Part shown: positions 5,601 to 6,036 of the stretch, piece by piece
How positions within the stretch are numbered: position 1 is the first letter of the stretch
Layout of the letters: every line of letters starts with the position of its first letter
Assembly (NCBI GenBank): GCA_041645035.1
Contig: JBAZQU010000045.1
Location: forward strand, 1-6,036
Origin: 2-02-FULL-48-14 sp041645035
GTDB lineage: Bacteria; Patescibacteriota; Gracilibacteria; UBA1369; 2-02-FULL-48-14
DNA: 6,036 nucleotides
Direction: 5' to 3'
The notes under the pieces: model-generated
What the model saw: the letters and a program-made list of their open reading frames with translations, nothing else
What the model was told of the DNA's origin: nothing
Databases searched by the model: none
Program-made: the position numbers and the translations under genes

Positions 5601-6036
5601 CTCAACGAAAAACTCGTCGATAAAAAAATCAAAATCACCGGTTTGGTGGCTCAACTTCGCAAAGTGATGACCAAGTCCGGTCGTTACATGGCCATGGGCG
5701 AAATCGAGGACCCGACGGCTCGCGTGAATTTTGTGCTTTTCCCTCAGGCTTACGACAAAAATGGAGCCCTGCTCGACGCCGATAAGGTTTATTCCATGGA
5801 AGGCCGTCTCGACATGCGTGGCGAAGATTTTCAGGTGATAGTGGAGCAGCTCAAACCTCTTTCTCTGGATACCATCCTTCACTCCGCCCAGGAAAATGAC
5901 CTTTTTGACCCTACCGAGCACATCGTGGGCGTGCCTCCCCTACGAAGTGAAGGGAGGGAGGCAGAACAGGAACAAACTGGGCTCCGCCCAGGGGAAGAAG
6001 GTGAAGTTGTCGGCCCAACTATTATTAAGCTCGAAG
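2697..6036 (+). CDS. dnaE: DNA polymerase III subunit alpha (3' end outside window)
   Basis: DnaE is the catalytic subunit of the replicative DNA polymerase. The frame is open for 1,113 residues to the window edge. The N-terminal PHP domain (~1-270) begins FVHLHNHTHYS and includes NDCHY (203-207). The C-family polymerase core follows: GPGRGSAAGS (352-361), PDIDVDF with catalytic Asp D396 and D398, the third Asp D552 in KMDFLGL, then GYGFNKSHAACYALIAYQ in the fingers. Later come the helix-hairpin-helix region, a beta-clamp binding motif QTDIF (907-911), GLYISGHPL, and an OB fold (~975-1052). PHP metal-ligand positions are only partly kept: H7 and H9, E66, D204 and H206 are present, but the usual TDH is TDS (S41) and the usual YHH/YHL is YST (83-85), so PHP exonuclease activity is doubtful. 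Residues 1080-1102 are encoded by palindromic repeats. ATG 2697 is three bases after the preceding stop, with no clear Shine-Dalgarno; FVHLH directly after the start matches the family's N terminus. Confidence 0.98.
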   Translation, partial: MSFVHLHNHTHYSILSALAKPGQYIQIAKQQGAPAVAITDSGVMYGAIEFYKAAKAAGIKAIIGYEAYVAPMGLTDKTPENRYSTLVLLARNNEGYHNLLKLSSIAALEGFYYKPRVDDKLLEKYGSGLIGLSGSLGGSIPKAILENNLELARELIKKYQEIFGKEYFFLELQHHPEVANWSIINSKLLTLAEETGAPLVAANDCHYAYPEDAEAHDVLICVQNQKTVQDEHRFRFTGNYAMRSPEDMAEAFQFCPEAVTNTLKIAEMCDVKIEFGHYQIPDFDTGTQKPEKFLRALCETGFKERYGKNPPEEARERLEFELETIHKMGFDTYFLIVHDFIRYAKESGVVVGPGRGSAAGSIIAYCLRITELDPLKYGLLFERFLNPERISMPDIDVDFADNRRDEVLHYVTQKYGEDHVAQIITFGTLAPKAAIRDAGRALAYPYGEVDAIAKKVPAAILGKYAPLQESVEKDPELSKLYQSDEHAKEVLDTAIKLEGTIRQVGTHACAVIISRDPLVQHTPIQKATGEKEGIVTQYSMKPCEELGLLKMDFLGLSNLSIIETTLGILRRTHPDLKLDLESLPMDDAKTYELLKRGETTGVFQLESGGMKRYLRELKPTEFGDIIAMVSLYRPGPMQFISIYIDGKHGKKKVTYLHPSLEAVLKETYGIAIYQEQILEIAKRFAGFTLGEADLLRRAIGKKVMKELMAQRQKFIEDAVKQGNSKKLAEKIFDEVIEPFAGYGFNKSHAACYALIAYQTAYLKAHYPAEFMAALLTSDADNTDRIVVEIEECRNMGISVLPPNVNESRGHFTVVDDKTIRFGLTAIKGMGEGPVHEIINTREKEGTFTSLENFAKRLPAKFLNKKSIQCLAYAGAMDGLGERAEIAANYDEISNYAKNIQASLSEGQTDIFGVISDSDTGNLKLNPVPAADSSQRFKWEKEYVGLYISGHPLQGLKRYFQGKGQLIGNLNEKLVDKKIKITGLVAQLRKVMTKSGRYMAMGEIEDPTARVNFVLFPQAYDKNGALLDADKVYSMEGRLDMRGEDFQVIVEQLKPLSLDTILHSAQENDLFDPTEHIVGVPPLRSEGREAEQEQTGLRPGEEGEVVGPTIIKLE
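5933..5962. repeat. Palindrome inside dnaE linker
   Basis: GCCTCCC (5933-5939) pairs with GGGAGGC (5956-5962); an inner alternative pairs CCCT (5938-5941) with AGGG (5951-5954). It is translated as PPLRSEGREA (residues 1080-1089) in the linker after the OB fold, where DnaE proteins vary most. It lies 14 bases before the GGCTCCGCC-type hairpin, so the two form a composite insertion-like block. Confidence 0.5.
5977..5999. repeat. Short hairpin repeat, copy 3, in frame inside dnaE
   Basis: CTGGGC and GCCCAG (5977-5982, 5986-5991) form a perfect 6-bp stem around TCC. This is the same GGCTCCGCC core as the copies at 378-393 and 2384-2400, with one outer pair switched from C-G to G-C. The trailing GGGGAAGAA is shared with 40-53 in the first gene. 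It is translated as TGLRPGEE (residues 1094-1101) without breaking the frame. An 11-base partial copy, CTCCGCCCAGG, also occurs exactly 100 bases earlier (5882-5892) in another frame. Confidence 0.6.

Noticed and set aside
2697..6036. Recoded genetic code (UGA as glycine, as in Gracilibacteria)
   Set aside because: The long dnaE frame needs no UGA readthrough, and conserved glycines use normal GGN codons. Standard code 11 suffices.

Overview
The window looks like ordinary bacterial chromosome, moderate in GC, tightly packed and read with the standard code (dnaE stays open for 1,113 codons with no in-frame TGA). A DnaE with a Thermus-like 'HA' motif, a small DUF5665-like membrane protein, a sigma-region-4 protein carrying winged-helix repeats, and poor Shine-Dalgarno sites together suggest a Candidate Phyla Radiation/Patescibacteria-type organism, perhaps near Peregrinibacteria. 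That placement is an inference from gene content, not a measurement.

Layout: (1) 1-372 (+) is the C-terminal part of an unrecognised, charged, helical protein. (2) 397-1796 (-) is a two-gene operon. A 360-residue protein with a sigma-70 region 4 helix-turn-helix followed by tandem winged-helix (HARE-HTH-like) units overlaps by one base a 105-residue HIT-family nucleotide hydrolase. Two good minus-strand promoters (-35 TTGACA and TTGACG) precede it. (3) 1797-2248 has no convincing protein gene but is not empty. Positions 1947-2195 can fold into two long hairpins with 20-, 18- and 12-bp helices. Every non-Watson-Crick pair in its long helices is G.U when read on the plus strand, so it is a candidate structured RNA transcribed rightward. 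(4) 2249-2332 (+) is tRNA-Leu(UAG) with encoded CCA, followed by short hairpin repeats. (5) 2412-2693 (+) is the DUF5665-like membrane protein. (6) 2697-6036 (+) is dnaE, the replicative DNA polymerase III alpha subunit, cut by the window end within the linker after its OB fold.

A small palindromic repeat family (17-nt hairpins around GGCTCCGCC) runs through the window. Copies lie between the convergent genes at 378-393, just before the DUF5665 start at 2384-2400, and in frame inside dnaE at 5977-5991. A relative with a different loop sits right after the tRNA at 2334-2350. The copies differ by paired (compensatory) changes, so the hairpin itself appears to be conserved. The in-frame copy, next to a second palindrome, resembles the way Rickettsia palindromic elements insert into linkers.

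The two items most worth following are the 1947-2195 RNA candidate with its mutually exclusive helices, and the sigma-region-4 protein that lacks the other sigma domains. The rest is housekeeping: replication (dnaE), translation (tRNA-Leu) and nucleotide metabolism (HIT).
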